In this document: piece after piece, positions 49,025-59,283 of the stretch
Position numbering within the stretch: the first letter of the stretch is position 1
Layout of the letters: every line of letters begins with the position of its first letter
Source: Rheinheimera sp. UJ63
Lineage (GTDB): Bacteria; Pseudomonadota; Gammaproteobacteria; Enterobacterales; Alteromonadaceae
NCBI RefSeq assembly: GCF_021568285.1
Contig: NZ_JAKGTQ010000001.1
Coordinates: forward strand, 248,001 to 312,000
DNA length: 64,000 nt
Direction: 5' to 3'
Notes under the pieces: model-generated
Told to the model about the DNA's origin: nothing
What the model saw: only the letters and a program-made list of their open reading frames with translations
The model's database searches: none
Made by a program: the position numbers and the translations under genes

Positions 49025-49048
49025 ACAGAGCGCCCTAAGGCGCCCTGT
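49025..49048. terminator. possible terminator after asd
   Basis: CAG-A-GCGCC / GGCGC-C-CTG with loop CTAA forms a stem with one mismatch, about 35 bp after the asd stop. The following minus-strand bases are moderately T-rich. It separates asd from fimV. Confidence 0.45.
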
Positions 49049-49081
49049 GATTTGTGACCTAATTAACCCGCCAAAACGGCG

Positions 49082-50101
49082 TTATAAATAATCACGAATT
49101 AAGTGCTCAGCAATTTGAATACTGTTGGTGGCAGCACCTTTGCGAATATTATCCGCCACAACCCACAAGTTTATGCCGTTTTCATGCGTAATATCTTGCC
49201 GTATGCGCCCAACAAACACCTCATCTTTGCCTGTTGCGTTACTGACCTGCGTTGGAAAATCAGCGTTATTTTCAAATAACACAACGCCAGGGGCATCCGC
49301 TAAGAGCACTTTAACTTGCTCAACGGTAATCGGCATCCGCGTTTCTATATGGATCGCTTCAGCATGACCAAAAAACACCGGCACTCGCACCGCTGTTGCA
49401 TTAACACCAATGCTGTTATCACCAAGAATTTTTTGTGTTTCCCAGTGCATTTTCATTTCTTCTTTGGTGTAACCGTTATCCATAAACACATCAATTTGCG
49501 GGATCACGTTAAAAGCGATTTGCCGAGCGAAATGCCCCCCCTCTTCTAAAGGCCGACCATTTAATAACTGCGCCGTTTCCTGGGCTAAGGCTTCAACTGC
49601 CGCTTGGCCAGCACCGCTCACCGATTGATAAGTCGCCACATTAATACGGCTGATCCCCACGGCATCATGAATGGGCTTTAAAGCGACCAACATTTGGATC
49701 GTAGAGCAGTTTGGGTTAGCAATAATATTACGATTACGATAATCAGCAATGGCTTCTGGGTTCACTTCAGGCACCACTAACGGAATATCCGCTTCATATC
49801 GATAGTGTGAGGTGTTATCAATCACCACACAGCCTGCATCTGCGGCTTTTGGCGCATAAATAGCTGACACGCTACCACCGGCTGAAAACAAACCAATTTG
49901 AGCTTGGCTCCAATCAAAGGTATCCGCATCTAGCACAGTAATTTTTTTGCCTTTAAAGGTCACAGAGCCACCGGCAGAGCGGCTGCTTGCCAAAGGAAAT
50001 AGCTGGGCAACAGGGAAATCGCGCTGCTCTAATATTTCAATTAAATGTTGGCCTACCAAGCCCGTCGCGCCTAGGACTGCGACATTATATTGTGACGCCA
50101 T
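49082..50101 (-). CDS. asd: aspartate-semialdehyde dehydrogenase
   Basis: 339 residues from the ATG at 50099-50101, with GAGG nine bases upstream; the longer frame to 50173 would overlap pdxB by 59 bp. The NADP-binding start (VAVLGATGLVGQHLIEIL) and the active-site Cys (NPNCSTIQ) are present, so it is a true enzyme and not the Cys-less Usg paralogue. It converts aspartyl phosphate to the semialdehyde for Lys, Thr and Met. It lies 13 bp after pdxB. Confidence 0.93.
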   Translation of the reverse strand: MASQYNVAVLGATGLVGQHLIEILEQRDFPVAQLFPLASSRSAGGSVTFKGKKITVLDADTFDWSQAQIGLFSAGGSVSAIYAPKAADAGCVVIDNTSHYRYEADIPLVVPEVNPEAIADYRNRNIIANPNCSTIQMLVALKPIHDAVGISRINVATYQSVSGAGQAAVEALAQETAQLLNGRPLEEGGHFARQIAFNVIPQIDVFMDNGYTKEEMKMHWETQKILGDNSIGVNATAVRVPVFFGHAEAIHIETRMPITVEQVKVLLADAPGVVLFENNADFPTQVSNATGKDEVFVGRIRQDITHENGINLWVVADNIRKGAATNSIQIAEHLIRDYL

Positions 50102-50114
50102 CTGATGCATCCTC

Positions 50115-51230
50115 TTAAATCTGACTATTAAAGCCCAATTGGCCAAGCCAGGCAGGTACGGCCTGACCGACAAGCTGCAGCGCGCTGTATTCGCGCCGTG
50201 CGGGATATGACTTTCTTAGCCAGTCAAACCCATGTTGTTGCAGGTGTTGCCGCAATAAAGCGTCATCACGCCGCACATCATATAACATTCTTGCGACACT
50301 TTGGACATCCGGAAGCCCAAAATTAGCAGAAATTTGTAATTTTTCTACAGCAGGCCGAGGTAACAAGGCTGCTAACGCGATTTCTGGCGTGACACCCAGT
50401 AACTCACAACAGCGTTGATACAGCATTTCAGTGCCGCGCGCTTTACCTTCAACACTGTGGCCAGCAATATGCGCGGTTGCTATATCACAGTAAGGCAATA
50501 ACGCTTGCAGAATATCAGGTTCTTGCTCCCACACATCGAGGACCAAAGGGCGACGATGCTGTTGCTGTGCCGCTAATAACGCTTGGTTATCAATAACTCC
50601 GCCGCGAGAGGCGTTAATCAAGGCACAGTGCGGTTTTAAACTGGCTAGCGTGGCATCATTAAACAGGTGCCACGTAGCATTGGGCCCTTGTTTTTGCATG
50701 GGGGTATGCAGGCTAACAATATCGGCTTGCTGACAGAGTGTTGTAAAGTCGGTGTGTGGAAAATCCGGCTCTTGCGCTGCACGTATTGGATCACAAAGTA
50801 AAACCGGGATCCCTAAAGCATTTAACGCCCGCGCTAAGCGCCCACCGATATTGCCTACGCCAACAATACCGACCGTTTTATCGGTTAACTGCCATTGATA
50901 ATGCTCGGCTAAACACCAAATACTGCTGAGCACATATTCCACTACCGATTGTGCATTACAGCCCGGTGCAGCACTAAACGCAATATTTTGACGCTGCAAG
51001 TAAGCCTGATCAATATGATCTGTGCCAATCGTCGCGGTACCCACAAAACGCAACTGCTGATTGTCGGCGAGTAACGTAGGCCCTACTGGCGTGACTGAAC
51101 GCACTAACAAAATATCTGCCTGACTCAGTTGTGCAGCCGTGACCTTGCGCCCATCAAAGGTTGTGACCTCGCCTAACTGCGAAAAAAACTCATGCACTAA
51201 CGGCATATTTTCATCAGCATAAATCTGCAT
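50115..51230 (-). CDS. pdxB: erythronate-4-phosphate dehydrogenase
   Basis: 371 residues of the D-2-hydroxyacid dehydrogenase family. The NAD-binding GIVGVGNIGGRLA, the catalytic His region (TAHIAGHSVEGKARGTEM) and the C-terminal PdxB dimerisation domain (after about 285) are visible. It acts in the DXP-dependent route of pyridoxal phosphate synthesis. It probably forms an operon with asd. Confidence 0.95.
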   Translation of the reverse strand: MQIYADENMPLVHEFFSQLGEVTTFDGRKVTAAQLSQADILLVRSVTPVGPTLLADNQQLRFVGTATIGTDHIDQAYLQRQNIAFSAAPGCNAQSVVEYVLSSIWCLAEHYQWQLTDKTVGIVGVGNIGGRLARALNALGIPVLLCDPIRAAQEPDFPHTDFTTLCQQADIVSLHTPMQKQGPNATWHLFNDATLASLKPHCALINASRGGVIDNQALLAAQQQHRRPLVLDVWEQEPDILQALLPYCDIATAHIAGHSVEGKARGTEMLYQRCCELLGVTPEIALAALLPRPAVEKLQISANFGLPDVQSVARMLYDVRRDDALLRQHLQQHGFDWLRKSYPARREYSALQLVGQAVPAWLGQLGFNSQI

Positions 51231-51289
51231 TCATCGGCACTCCACTGGTTTTGACGTTAAGTGTAACAAAATTACACCGCTGACAAAGC

Positions 51290-51314
51290 AAAAGGCGCCA
51301 TCTAGGCGCCTTTT
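51290..51314 (-). terminator. terminator of fabB
   Basis: AAAAGGCGCC / GGCGCCTTTT with loop ATCTA lies about 17 bp after the fabB stop and upstream of pdxB. Confidence 0.85.
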
Positions 51315-51330
51315 AAATCAACCTATTAGC

Positions 51331-52551
51331 TTATTTTGCGTCGTTATAACGCTGTAACACTAAGGTCGCATTGGTGCCACCGAAACCAAAACTGTTCGAC
51401 ATCACCGTATTTAATACTGCATCACGTGCTTCAGTCACGATATCTAAACCTTTGGCCGCATCATCTAATTCACCAATGTTGATCGATGGGGCAATAAAGT
51501 TATGCTGTAGCATCAGCATAGAATAGATGGCTTCGTGCACACCTGCAGCGCCTAAAGCATGGCCTGTCATGGCTTTAGTTGCACTAATAGCTGGCGTTTT
51601 ACCGGCAAAGACTTCTTGGATCGCGCCTAACTCTTTGACATCACCGACTGGAGTACTGGTGCCGTGAGTATTCACATAATCAATGGGTGCGCTAACATCT
51701 TGCATCGCCATCTGCATACAGCGAATGGCGCCTTCACCACTTGGGGCAACCATGTCATAGCCATCTGAAGTGGCACCATAGCCGACGATTTCAGCATATA
51801 TGGTCGCGCCACGCGCTAAGGCATGCTCTAATTCTTCAACCACCACGATACCGCCGCCGCCGCTGATCACAAAACCGTCACGGTTAGCATCGTAGGTGCG
51901 CGAAGCAAGTTCTGGCGTTTCATTGTAACGAGAGGATAAGGCGCCCATGGCATCGAATTCCATCGCCAGTGTCCAATGCACTTCTTCACCACCACCGGCA
52001 AACACGATATCTTGTTTACCCAGTTGGATCAGTTCCATGGCATGGCCAATACAGTGCGCGCTGGTAGCACAAGCAGAACTGATGGAATAGTTAACGCCTT
52101 TGATTTTAAATGGCGTAGCTAAACAGGCTGAACAGGTACTCGACATGGTTTTAGGGACAGCATAAGGGCCAACGCGCTTAACGCCTTTTTCCCGTAAAAT
52201 ATCCGCCGCTTCAACCTGTGTTTTAGAAGAAGCACCGCCAGAGCCGACGACTAAGCCGACGCGAGGATCTGAGATTTGCTCTAAACTTAAACCGGCATCT
52301 TCCATCGCTTCTTGCATGGCAATGTAAGAATATGCTGCAGCATCGCCCATAAAACGCATCGCTTTGCGGTCAATCAGGGTGGCAGGATCCAACTTAATGT
52401 CGCCCCACACTTGTGAGCGTAATCCCAGCGTAGCAAACTCTTCCGCCCGGCTAATGCCAGACTTGCCCGCTTTTAACGCGGCTAATACTTCTGCTTTATT
52501 GTTACCAATACTGGATACAATACCTAAACCGGTGATTACGGCTCTTTTCAT
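51331..52551 (-). CDS. fabB: 3-oxoacyl-ACP synthase I
   Basis: 406 residues of the KAS I type. The catalytic Cys is in [12 protein letters not shown], with His residues in [11 protein letters not shown] and [12 protein letters not shown]. It elongates acyl chains and is needed for unsaturated fatty acids. Its upstream region has AACTGGTCTG at 52622-52631, a left half of the FadR operator without a good right half, so control by FadR is only a possibility. It is divergent from mnmC. Confidence 0.96.
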   Translation of the reverse strand: MKRAVITGLGIVSSIGNNKAEVLAALKAGKSGISRAEEFATLGLRSQVWGDIKLDPATLIDRKAMRFMGDAAAYSYIAMQEAMEDAGLSLEQISDPRVGLVVGSGGASSKTQVEAADILREKGVKRVGPYAVPKTMSSTCSACLATPFKIKGVNYSISSACATSAHCIGHAMELIQLGKQDIVFAGGGEEVHWTLAMEFDAMGALSSRYNETPELASRTYDANRDGFVISGGGGIVVVEELEHALARGATIYAEIVGYGATSDGYDMVAPSGEGAIRCMQMAMQDVSAPIDYVNTHGTSTPVGDVKELGAIQEVFAGKTPAISATKAMTGHALGAAGVHEAIYSMLMLQHNFIAPSINIGELDDAAKGLDIVTEARDAVLNTVMSNSFGFGGTNATLVLQRYNDAK

Positions 52552-52716
52552 TCTGTCTCCTAGACCTATTTATTTAGGCTCATTAAAAATTTGCGTCTTA
52601 TTCTACGGCTTTTCCGCAAAAAACTGGTCTGCTTTCAGCGAACAGTTGTACTCTGTTTTCAATTTTGCTTGAGCCTGAGGTAAACTACAAGTTGAATTTT
52701 CTGCACAGGCTCCAGC

Positions 52717-54603
52717 ATGCAACCTTTATCCAACGCTCGCATTCATTTTAATCAGCAAGGCGCCCCCGTTGCCAGCGACTTCGAAGATATCTATTTTTCT
52801 GATGAAGGCGGCCTTGGCGAAACAGATTACGTGTTTTTACAGCAAAATGGCTTACCCGAACGCTGGTTACAACAGAGTAAAACGTATTTTCATGTGCTGG
52901 AAACAGGTTTTGGTACGGGTGCCAATTTTTTAGTTTGTTGGCAACGTTTTCAGCAATTTCGAGCCCAAAATCCAAGTGCACCCTGTCAGCGTTTATATTT
53001 TAGTAGCGTGGAAAAATTTCCGATCAGTGCCACCGATCTGCAAAAGGCACTGGCTTGTCAGCACGAGTTAGCCGAATTTAGCCAAGCATTATTAGAAGCT
53101 TACCCGCCTGCGGTTGCAGGATGTCATCGCTTAGTGTTTGCTGAGGGCCAGGTTATTTTGGATTTATGGCTAGGTGACGCTAATGATTTATTACCCCAAT
53201 TCCCGACAGACCATCAGGTTGATGCCATCTTCTTAGATGGTTTTGCGCCCTCGAAAAACCCTGAAATGTGGCAAGTCAGCTTATTTGAGCAACTCTTTCG
53301 GTTAGCCGCTCCTGAATGCACACTGGCCACCTTTACCTGTGCGGGTATTGTAAAACGCGGCTTGCAACAAGCGGGCTTTCAGATTAAAAAAGTTAAAGGC
53401 TATGGCCGTAAACGCGAAATGCTTACCGCCAGTGTACCGGCAGAGCGCCAGCTAGAAAAAGCGCACAGCATAAGCCAGCGAACGGCTGCCATTAGTCATA
53501 TCACCATTATTGGTGGCGGTTTGGCAGCACTTTGCAGCGCAGCCGCTTTGCTAAAGCGCGGTATCAAGGTGCAATTACTTTGTGCGGATGCGGATGTGGC
53601 ACAGCGTGCCTCGCACAATCGTCAAGGCGCGCTTTATCCCAACTTAACAGTACAACCGACGGCCGCCTCGTTGCTGCACTGCCACGCCTTTCATTATGCC
53701 AAACAGTTTTATCAGCATTATCATGCTATCGGGTTAAACTTTCCATTGCAGTTTTGCGGCATGCTTCATCTCGCTACCACAGCGCATTTAGCCACGCGCC
53801 AGCAAAAAATGGCCGCGAAGGCGAGCTGGCCACATAACCTGGTCAATTTTGTCGATGCCGCAGAGGCATCAAGCCTGGCCGGCATTGCCTTGCAGCACAG
53901 CGGCATATTCTTGCCAGCAGCAGGCTGGCTGGGCCCTCAAGCATTTTGCCAAGCGTTGCTGGCTCATTTGCAGCAACAACAGGGGTTTGAAGTGCGATTT
54001 AATTACCATGTCACGGCTTTACACCCCTTGGCAACAGGCTGGCAAATCGAAACGGCAGAGCATACTTTTAACGCCGAGCATTTGCTGGTGGCAACCGGTG
54101 CCGATATTGGTCAGCTCGCACCACTGGCCGCATTACCCGTTAATCGTGTCCGAGGGCAAGTGAGTCATGTGCAGGCACCAGAGATCAGTCAGTTACGCAC
54201 GGTGATCTGTCATAAAGGCTATCTCACGCCAGCTTGGCAAGGCGAGCACAGTGTCGGCGCAACCTTTGACCGTGATGGTCAGATCGCTCAAACAACCACA
54301 GAAGATGATAAGCAAAACATTGCCGAGTTACAACAGCAACTGGGGCAACCCGCTTGGAGTTCCGCCATAACGGCCATTTCAGCAAAGGCAGCCTTTCGCG
54401 CTACCGTACCTGATCGTTTACCTATAGTCGGTCAGATGGCTGCGCTGAAAAACCTATGGGTGATGACAGGTTTAGGGGCTCGAGGCTTATTATATGCACC
54501 GCTACTGGCGGAATTACTCGCCTGTCAGTTGGCGGCAGAACCGCTACCGCAGGGCAGCCATGCCATAGCACAGCTGGCTGCTAATCGCTTTAACAAAGGC
54601 TAG
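52717..54603 (+). CDS. mnmC: bifunctional tRNA mnm5s2U biosynthesis protein MnmC
   Basis: 628 residues. The N-terminal methyltransferase domain (1-240, ETGFGTGANFLVCW and DAIFLDGFAPSKNPEMW) is fused to a C-terminal FAD-dependent oxidoreductase (from about 265, ITIIGGGLAALCSAAALL). It converts cmnm5U34 to nm5U and then mnm5U in tRNAs. It is next to the divergent fabB, as in many gammaproteobacteria. Confidence 0.96.
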   Translation: MQPLSNARIHFNQQGAPVASDFEDIYFSDEGGLGETDYVFLQQNGLPERWLQQSKTYFHVLETGFGTGANFLVCWQRFQQFRAQNPSAPCQRLYFSSVEKFPISATDLQKALACQHELAEFSQALLEAYPPAVAGCHRLVFAEGQVILDLWLGDANDLLPQFPTDHQVDAIFLDGFAPSKNPEMWQVSLFEQLFRLAAPECTLATFTCAGIVKRGLQQAGFQIKKVKGYGRKREMLTASVPAERQLEKAHSISQRTAAISHITIIGGGLAALCSAAALLKRGIKVQLLCADADVAQRASHNRQGALYPNLTVQPTAASLLHCHAFHYAKQFYQHYHAIGLNFPLQFCGMLHLATTAHLATRQQKMAAKASWPHNLVNFVDAAEASSLAGIALQHSGIFLPAAGWLGPQAFCQALLAHLQQQQGFEVRFNYHVTALHPLATGWQIETAEHTFNAEHLLVATGADIGQLAPLAALPVNRVRGQVSHVQAPEISQLRTVICHKGYLTPAWQGEHSVGATFDRDGQIAQTTTEDDKQNIAELQQQLGQPAWSSAITAISAKAAFRATVPDRLPIVGQMAALKNLWVMTGLGARGLLYAPLLAELLACQLAAEPLPQGSHAIAQLAANRFNKG

Positions 54604-54815
54604 TATTGCAAGATAAAGCGAGTAAAAACGCTTTAGTTTAGCTTGGCCGAGGCGTCTGTGCATTAACATAAAAAATACTCGCAACAGCCTGCTCGCTAGC
54701 TAAACCCAGCCGCGCAGCAGGTACCACTGGAAATACTTCATCGCCAGTAGTAGTCAAAGCAGCGGAAACTTTGCTAAGGTTAATCAAGCTATTACTGATT
54801 AAACAAGGAAGCCTT

Positions 54816-55151
54816 ATGAGAAGTTGGATTGTCACCCTAGGTTTGCTGCTCAGCGTCAGCGCAGGGCAATTAGCCGCTGCACCGGCTTTTCAGGAGATCC
54901 CGCTGCCAAATGATGCGCAAGAAATGGCCCGCCTAGAAACAAAGATGCCGGCGGTATTGCATTATTTTAGCCAACAAACTCAGCAAGACTTGTTGCTGTT
55001 TTATATCACCGCTTTAGGTGAGCCTAATCAGCAGAAAACCTTAGCAACGCAAAAGCAATTGTATTTCTTTCGCGAACAGCAGCAGATCCGCGTGGTGATT
55101 GCCGAGCGCAATGGCTGGCGTGAAGTGTCTGTGATGGTTCAGGGCCGCTAG
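54816..55151 (+). CDS. small exported protein of unknown function
   Basis: 111 residues from the ATG at 54816, with AAGGA at good spacing; an in-frame start at 54771 would precede the signal peptide. The signal peptide is residues 1-22 (WIVTLGLLLSVSAGQLAAA). The mature part is about 90 residues, mostly helical then a beta hairpin (IRVVIAERNGWREVSVMVQ), without cysteines. It is probably periplasmic. I do not recognise the family. It converges on motY. Confidence 0.65.
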   Translation: MRSWIVTLGLLLSVSAGQLAAAPAFQEIPLPNDAQEMARLETKMPAVLHYFSQQTQQDLLLFYITALGEPNQQKTLATQKQLYFFREQQQIRVVIAERNGWREVSVMVQGR

Positions 55152-55158
55152 GCCCTGC

Positions 55159-56040
55159 TTAAGGTTTTGCCATTTGTAACACGACACGACGGTTAACCGC
55201 CCGGCCTAATGAGGTTTCATTCGCGGCCACATGCCGACGCTCACCGAAACCTTCGATTTGTACTTTATCTCCAGTAACCCCAGCAGCAATGAAGAATTCT
55301 TTAATCTTTTCAGCCCGCTGCACCGACAATTGTTCGTTCATCCAACGTCCGCCATAGCTGTCGGTATAGCCTTGTAACTCTATCGATTCGATTTCACTGT
55401 CATACTTAAGATATTCCGCTATCTGGGTTAAACGTCGACGAGATTCTCGGCTGAGTTGATCGCCGCCGCTCTCATAACTTAGTACCGTAAAGGCAATATC
55501 ATCAAAGCTGTAAGGCAATAATGCTGCGATACAATGACTAAAGGCTTGGTATTGTGCAGGAAACTGCACTGGGTTTAACGCGGCCACCACTTTATCGTAA
55601 GGGCTGTACCAATCGGCGTAGTAAAACGTTGGGCTAAACCCCTGCTCTAATTCAGTGAGTAAGGTCCAAGCCACTTTTTTAGGCAGATCACCGTTAAATT
55701 GCTTTAACAGTTTCATACTGGCCACCGCTTTGGTTTTTTCACCCGCACGCCATTGCGGTGGTACCGACATCACTTCGGCGAGATCGTAATTATCTGGCAG
55801 GCGCAACATGCTCAGTTCAAAATCCATATTCAACGCTTTACCGGCTTGGCTACGAAAAATCGCTTTGCCAAAATTGGGGATCTCATGCTCTAGCTGACAC
55901 TGCAATGGCGTATTTTTACTTAATAGCCAACTAGACTGCTCAATGCTGGCAGAATATTGACGCCATTGTGTTGACGCCGCCACACAGTTAAGCGCAGTCA
56001 AACTCAGGCTAGTACAAAAAACATAGGCTAAAGCACGCAT
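55159..56040 (-). CDS. motY: sodium-type flagellar protein MotY
   Basis: 293 residues: signal peptide (1-22), an N-terminal MotY-specific domain (about 25-155, with PLQCQLEHEIPNFGKA, MDFELSML and PPQWRAGE) and a C-terminal OmpA-like peptidoglycan-binding domain (ELQGYTDSYGG, RAEKIKEFF, GFGERRHVAAN and the NRRVVL end). MotY builds the T ring that holds the PomAB stators of sodium-driven polar flagella. It is divergent from rnt, the same neighbour as in Vibrio, which supports the call over a generic OmpA-family protein. Confidence 0.88.
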   Translation of the reverse strand: MRALAYVFCTSLSLTALNCVAASTQWRQYSASIEQSSWLLSKNTPLQCQLEHEIPNFGKAIFRSQAGKALNMDFELSMLRLPDNYDLAEVMSVPPQWRAGEKTKAVASMKLLKQFNGDLPKKVAWTLLTELEQGFSPTFYYADWYSPYDKVVAALNPVQFPAQYQAFSHCIAALLPYSFDDIAFTVLSYESGGDQLSRESRRRLTQIAEYLKYDSEIESIELQGYTDSYGGRWMNEQLSVQRAEKIKEFFIAAGVTGDKVQIEGFGERRHVAANETSLGRAVNRRVVLQMAKP

Positions 56041-56220
56041 AGGCTTAGGTTAATCCCTTTAATTTATCATTTAATCACAGCAAAAGACGCTTCTGCAGCA
56101 TAACGTCAAACCGCGCCCTATGAAAAACTAAGCAAGCATTGTGCCTAACACAAGACCTAAGCCGTATTTTTTGGCATAATAGCGCCATCTTTGGTAATTG
56201 ACCTATCTGTGAACGCAACG

Positions 56221-56916
56221 ATGCCCGCTCAAACCACTTCCTTATTGGCTCGCCGTTTTCGCGGTTACTACCCTGTAGTTATCGACATCGAAACCGCTGG
56301 CTTTAATGCTCAAACCGATGCCATGCTAGAAATTGCCGTAAATTTACTGACAATGGATGAAACGGGCCAACTGCTCCCGGGCGAAACGCTGCATTTTCAT
56401 GTTGAGCCGTTTGAAGGCGCTAACCTTGATGCCAGCTCGTTAGCCTTTAATGGTATTGACCCTTTTAATCCGCTTCGTGGCGCGGTTAATGAACGCGAAG
56501 CCATTGGTGAGATCTGTAAAGCGGTACGCAAAGCCCAGAAAGTCGCAGGCTGCCAGCGCTCAGTTATTGTGGCGCACAACTCAGCGTTTGACCAAGGCTT
56601 TTTCAATGCGGCAATAAACCGGTTAAATTATAAACGCTCGCCGTTTCATGCTTTCGTTTCTTTTGATACCACCAGCTTAGCCGCGCTGGCCTTAGGCCAA
56701 ACCGTATTAGCCAAAGCCTGTGCCCAAGCAGGCATCGCCTTTGATGCGAAAGAGGCTCATAGCGCCTTGTATGACACCGAACGTACCGCAGAATTATTTT
56801 GCTATATCGTCAATCGCTGGCAACAACTCGGTGGCTGGCCACTGGCTGACGCCTTAGCTGAAGAATCAACCGATGCTGAGAGTGAGGCCTTAACTGCGCC
56901 AACGGACGAAGCCTAA
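56221..56916 (+). CDS. rnt: ribonuclease T
   Basis: 231 residues from the ATG at 56221; a GTG at 56209 is an alternative. DEDD exonuclease motifs are seen: [33 protein letters not shown] and [17 protein letters not shown]. It trims the CCA end of tRNAs and matures stable RNA 3' ends. The C-terminus is about 15 residues longer than in E. coli. Confidence 0.95.
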   Translation: MPAQTTSLLARRFRGYYPVVIDIETAGFNAQTDAMLEIAVNLLTMDETGQLLPGETLHFHVEPFEGANLDASSLAFNGIDPFNPLRGAVNEREAIGEICKAVRKAQKVAGCQRSVIVAHNSAFDQGFFNAAINRLNYKRSPFHAFVSFDTTSLAALALGQTVLAKACAQAGIAFDAKEAHSALYDTERTAELFCYIVNRWQQLGGWPLADALAEESTDAESEALTAPTDEA

Positions 56917-56983
56917 GAGTTAAGACGAAAGATGCAGAGGGATGTGGCAAAAGCAGGTGATTAGCCGCATCGCGAATAACATT

Positions 56984-57006
56984 GAAGCGGCCAACGAGGC
57001 CGCTTC
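56984..57006. terminator. hairpin between rnt and grxD
   Basis: GAAGCGGCC / GGCCGCTTC with loop AACGA lies between convergent genes. It lacks a long T-run in either direction, so termination is only probable. Confidence 0.55.
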
Positions 57007-57018
57007 GCATGCAGGCTA

Positions 57019-57357
57019 TTATTCAGCGCTGGTTTCTTTTTGACGCGCGGCCGCGTCCTTGATTAACGGCTGTAATTCAGCACGTTGAAACATTTCTAAT
57101 ATGATATCGCAACCACCCACTAATTCACCTTCTACCCATAACTGTGGGAAAGTTGGCCAATTGGCGTATTTTGGTAATTCAGCCCGAATATCCGGGTGCA
57201 GCAGAATGTCCACAAAAGCAAATTGCTCACCGCAAGCTATCAGCGCTTGTGACGCCTGGGCAGAAAAACCACAGCTTGGGAATTTTGGTGATCCTTTCAT
57301 AAATAACAGGATCGGGTTTTCAGCGATTTGCTGTTTGATTTTATCTAGCGTTTCCAT
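57019..57357 (-). CDS. grxD: monothiol glutaredoxin Grx4
   Basis: 112 residues from the ATG at 57355-57357 with GAGG upstream. The monothiol active site CGFS is in PKFPSCGFSAQ; further Grx4 motifs are WPTFPQLWVEGELVGGCDI. It binds and transfers [2Fe-2S] clusters with glutathione. It is followed by the convergent rnt gene. Confidence 0.96.
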   Translation of the reverse strand: METLDKIKQQIAENPILLFMKGSPKFPSCGFSAQASQALIACGEQFAFVDILLHPDIRAELPKYANWPTFPQLWVEGELVGGCDIILEMFQRAELQPLIKDAAARQKETSAE

Positions 57358-57584
57358 AGTGTCCTCACGGTTTAACATGACTGTGTCAATATTTTACCCT
57401 GTATTAGGCCGCCAAGCACTTGAGTTTTTCAGAAAGAACCCAATATCTGCTAAACAGATAATAATGTCCCGGCAGCAGCCGAGTGGCAAAGCCCAATCGC
57501 TCAACGAATAAACTTGAGTATTTTAGTCAGGTTTTGTAGTCTAAGCGATGCAGACACATTTAACAACGTTAACGGAGAGCAACA

Positions 57585-58169
57585 ATGGCCTTTGAATTAC
57601 CAGCATTACCTTATGCGAAAGATGCGTTAGCCCCACATATTTCTGCGGAAACTTTGGAATACCACTACGGCAAGCATCACAATACCTACGTCGTAAAATT
57701 AAATGGTTTAGTTGAAGGCACACCTTATGCCACTCAATCGCTAGAAGAAATCATTCGTTCAAGTGAAGGCGGCGTATTTAACAACGCAGCCCAAGTTTGG
57801 AACCACACTTTCTATTGGCATTGCTTAGCGCCAAATGCTGGCGGCCAACCAAGCGGCGCATTAGCTGATGCCATCAATGCGAAATGGGGTTCGTTTGATG
57901 CCTTTAAAGCGGCATTCAACGACAAAGCCGTGAACAACTTCGGTTCAAGCTGGACTTGGTTAGTGAAAAAAGCTGATGGTAGTTTAGATATCGTCAACAC
58001 CAGCAATGCTGGCACGCCAATCCAAGATGCGTCAGTGACACCGATCATCACTGTCGATCTGTGGGAACACGCTTACTATATCGATTACCGCAACGCACGC
58101 CCAACTTACTTAGACGCCTTCTGGGCCCTAGCTAACTGGAACTTCGCTGCAGAAAACTTCGCTAAATAA
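57585..58169 (+). CDS. sodB: superoxide dismutase (Fe type)
   Basis: 194 residues. Metal ligands are in EYHYGKHHNTYV (His), NHTFYWH (His) and DLWEHAYYID (Asp and His). The GSSWTWLV segment and overall length are those of the iron enzyme. It is cytoplasmic, without a signal peptide. A GGAG site precedes the ATG and a clear terminator follows. Confidence 0.95.
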   Translation: MAFELPALPYAKDALAPHISAETLEYHYGKHHNTYVVKLNGLVEGTPYATQSLEEIIRSSEGGVFNNAAQVWNHTFYWHCLAPNAGGQPSGALADAINAKWGSFDAFKAAFNDKAVNNFGSSWTWLVKKADGSLDIVNTSNAGTPIQDASVTPIITVDLWEHAYYIDYRNARPTYLDAFWALANWNFAAENFAK

Positions 58170-58189
58170 TTTTTACGCAGTTTTTGCTC

Positions 58190-58219
58190 AATACCCAGCT
58201 TCGGCTGGGTATTTTTTTG
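58190..58219 (+). terminator. terminator of sodB
   Basis: AATACCCAGC / GCTGGGTATT with a stable TTCG tetraloop followed by TTTTTT, about 20 bp after the sodB stop. Confidence 0.92.
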
Positions 58220-58320
58220 GTTTGTATTTTGATTTCATCAAACTGCCGTCGTGTAGCCCACAAAAGCTAGATTTACACGGATCAAGCCGGTGGCGTTACT
58301 AGAATAGGGCTGCTCAACAC

Positions 58321-59283
58321 TCAGGCTTTAAAAAGTGTCACTTGGTTACGTCCATTTTGTTTGGATTGATATAAGGCTTTGTCTGCGGTTTCAATCCACT
58401 GTATACAATTTTGGATGGTTACATCTCGTTCCACCAACCCGAAACTCATCGTCACTTTAATCAGCTGCTGATTATACATAATGTCGAGTTGCTCAATCTT
58501 TCGGCGCACTCGTTCGGCTAAATATTGCGCCTGATCGGCGGTGGTATCGAGCAGTAAAATCGCAAATTCTTCACCGCCGTAACGCCCGGCAATATCGGTT
58601 GTCCGCAAACTTTTACGAATCACTTCGGATACCCGTTGGATAACCAAGTCGCCAGCGGCATGCCCGTAGGTATCATTCACTTTTTTAAAATGATCGATAT
58701 CACACATAATTAAACTGCTGTGATGCTGCGAATAACGCTGCAAACGATCAAACTCCAGTTTTAAGTGCTCTTCCCAATTACCGCGATTACGTATCTGCGT
58801 CAGGTAATCGGTACTGGATAACTCACGAAGTTGCTGATTAGTTTGCTGTAACGCTAATTTGTTTATTGCGGCATCGGTCACATCGTAAATCATAAAACAC
58901 AGATGGCTCACTTCGCCGCGACTATCCGTGATCGGAAATATGGTGCTGTTTTGATACATGTAATCAGCATTGCCAGTAATGGGCCGATAATTATTGAAGC
59001 GAAAAATATAAGGGCGTTGTTCCCAAATGGTAAAGGCGCGATTTTTTAACAGAAACACCGGATCGCACTTGCGCCTTAACCAGTCTTCATCTATTTCGGG
59101 AAACAAATCAAACAAATAATGTTCACGCACTTGGCGTGGCGTTAGGCCACTATGGTTTTCCATAAAACCGTTCCACAGCTGGATCCGATAATCTTCATTA
59201 ACGATCACCAGCCCGACATCCACAGTTTGTAACATGTCCATCAGCCAATGAATATCTGCTACGCCAGCACTTTGCTCTGTCAT
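58321..59283 (-). CDS. PAS-GGDEF diguanylate cyclase
   Basis: 320 residues. The PAS domain (about 12-130, VDVGLVIVNEDYRIQLWNGF) is followed by a GGDEF domain with the active motif GRYGGEEFAILL. An RTTD five residues before GGEEF is the inhibitory I-site, so product feedback is expected. It should make cyclic di-GMP. No membrane segment is seen. Its ATG overlaps the end of the REC-CheC response regulator by four bases, so the two probably act together. Confidence 0.92.
   Translation of the reverse strand: MTEQSAGVADIHWLMDMLQTVDVGLVIVNEDYRIQLWNGFMENHSGLTPRQVREHYLFDLFPEIDEDWLRRKCDPVFLLKNRAFTIWEQRPYIFRFNNYRPITGNADYMYQNSTIFPITDSRGEVSHLCFMIYDVTDAAINKLALQQTNQQLRELSSTDYLTQIRNRGNWEEHLKLEFDRLQRYSQHHSSLIMCDIDHFKKVNDTYGHAAGDLVIQRVSEVIRKSLRTTDIAGRYGGEEFAILLLDTTADQAQYLAERVRRKIEQLDIMYNQQLIKVTMSFGLVERDVTIQNCIQWIETADKALYQSKQNGRNQVTLFKA

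Noticed and set aside
52622..52640. FadR operator upstream of fabB
   Set aside because: Only the left half AACTGGTCTG fits the consensus; the right half is poor, so it is mentioned with fabB but not listed as a site.
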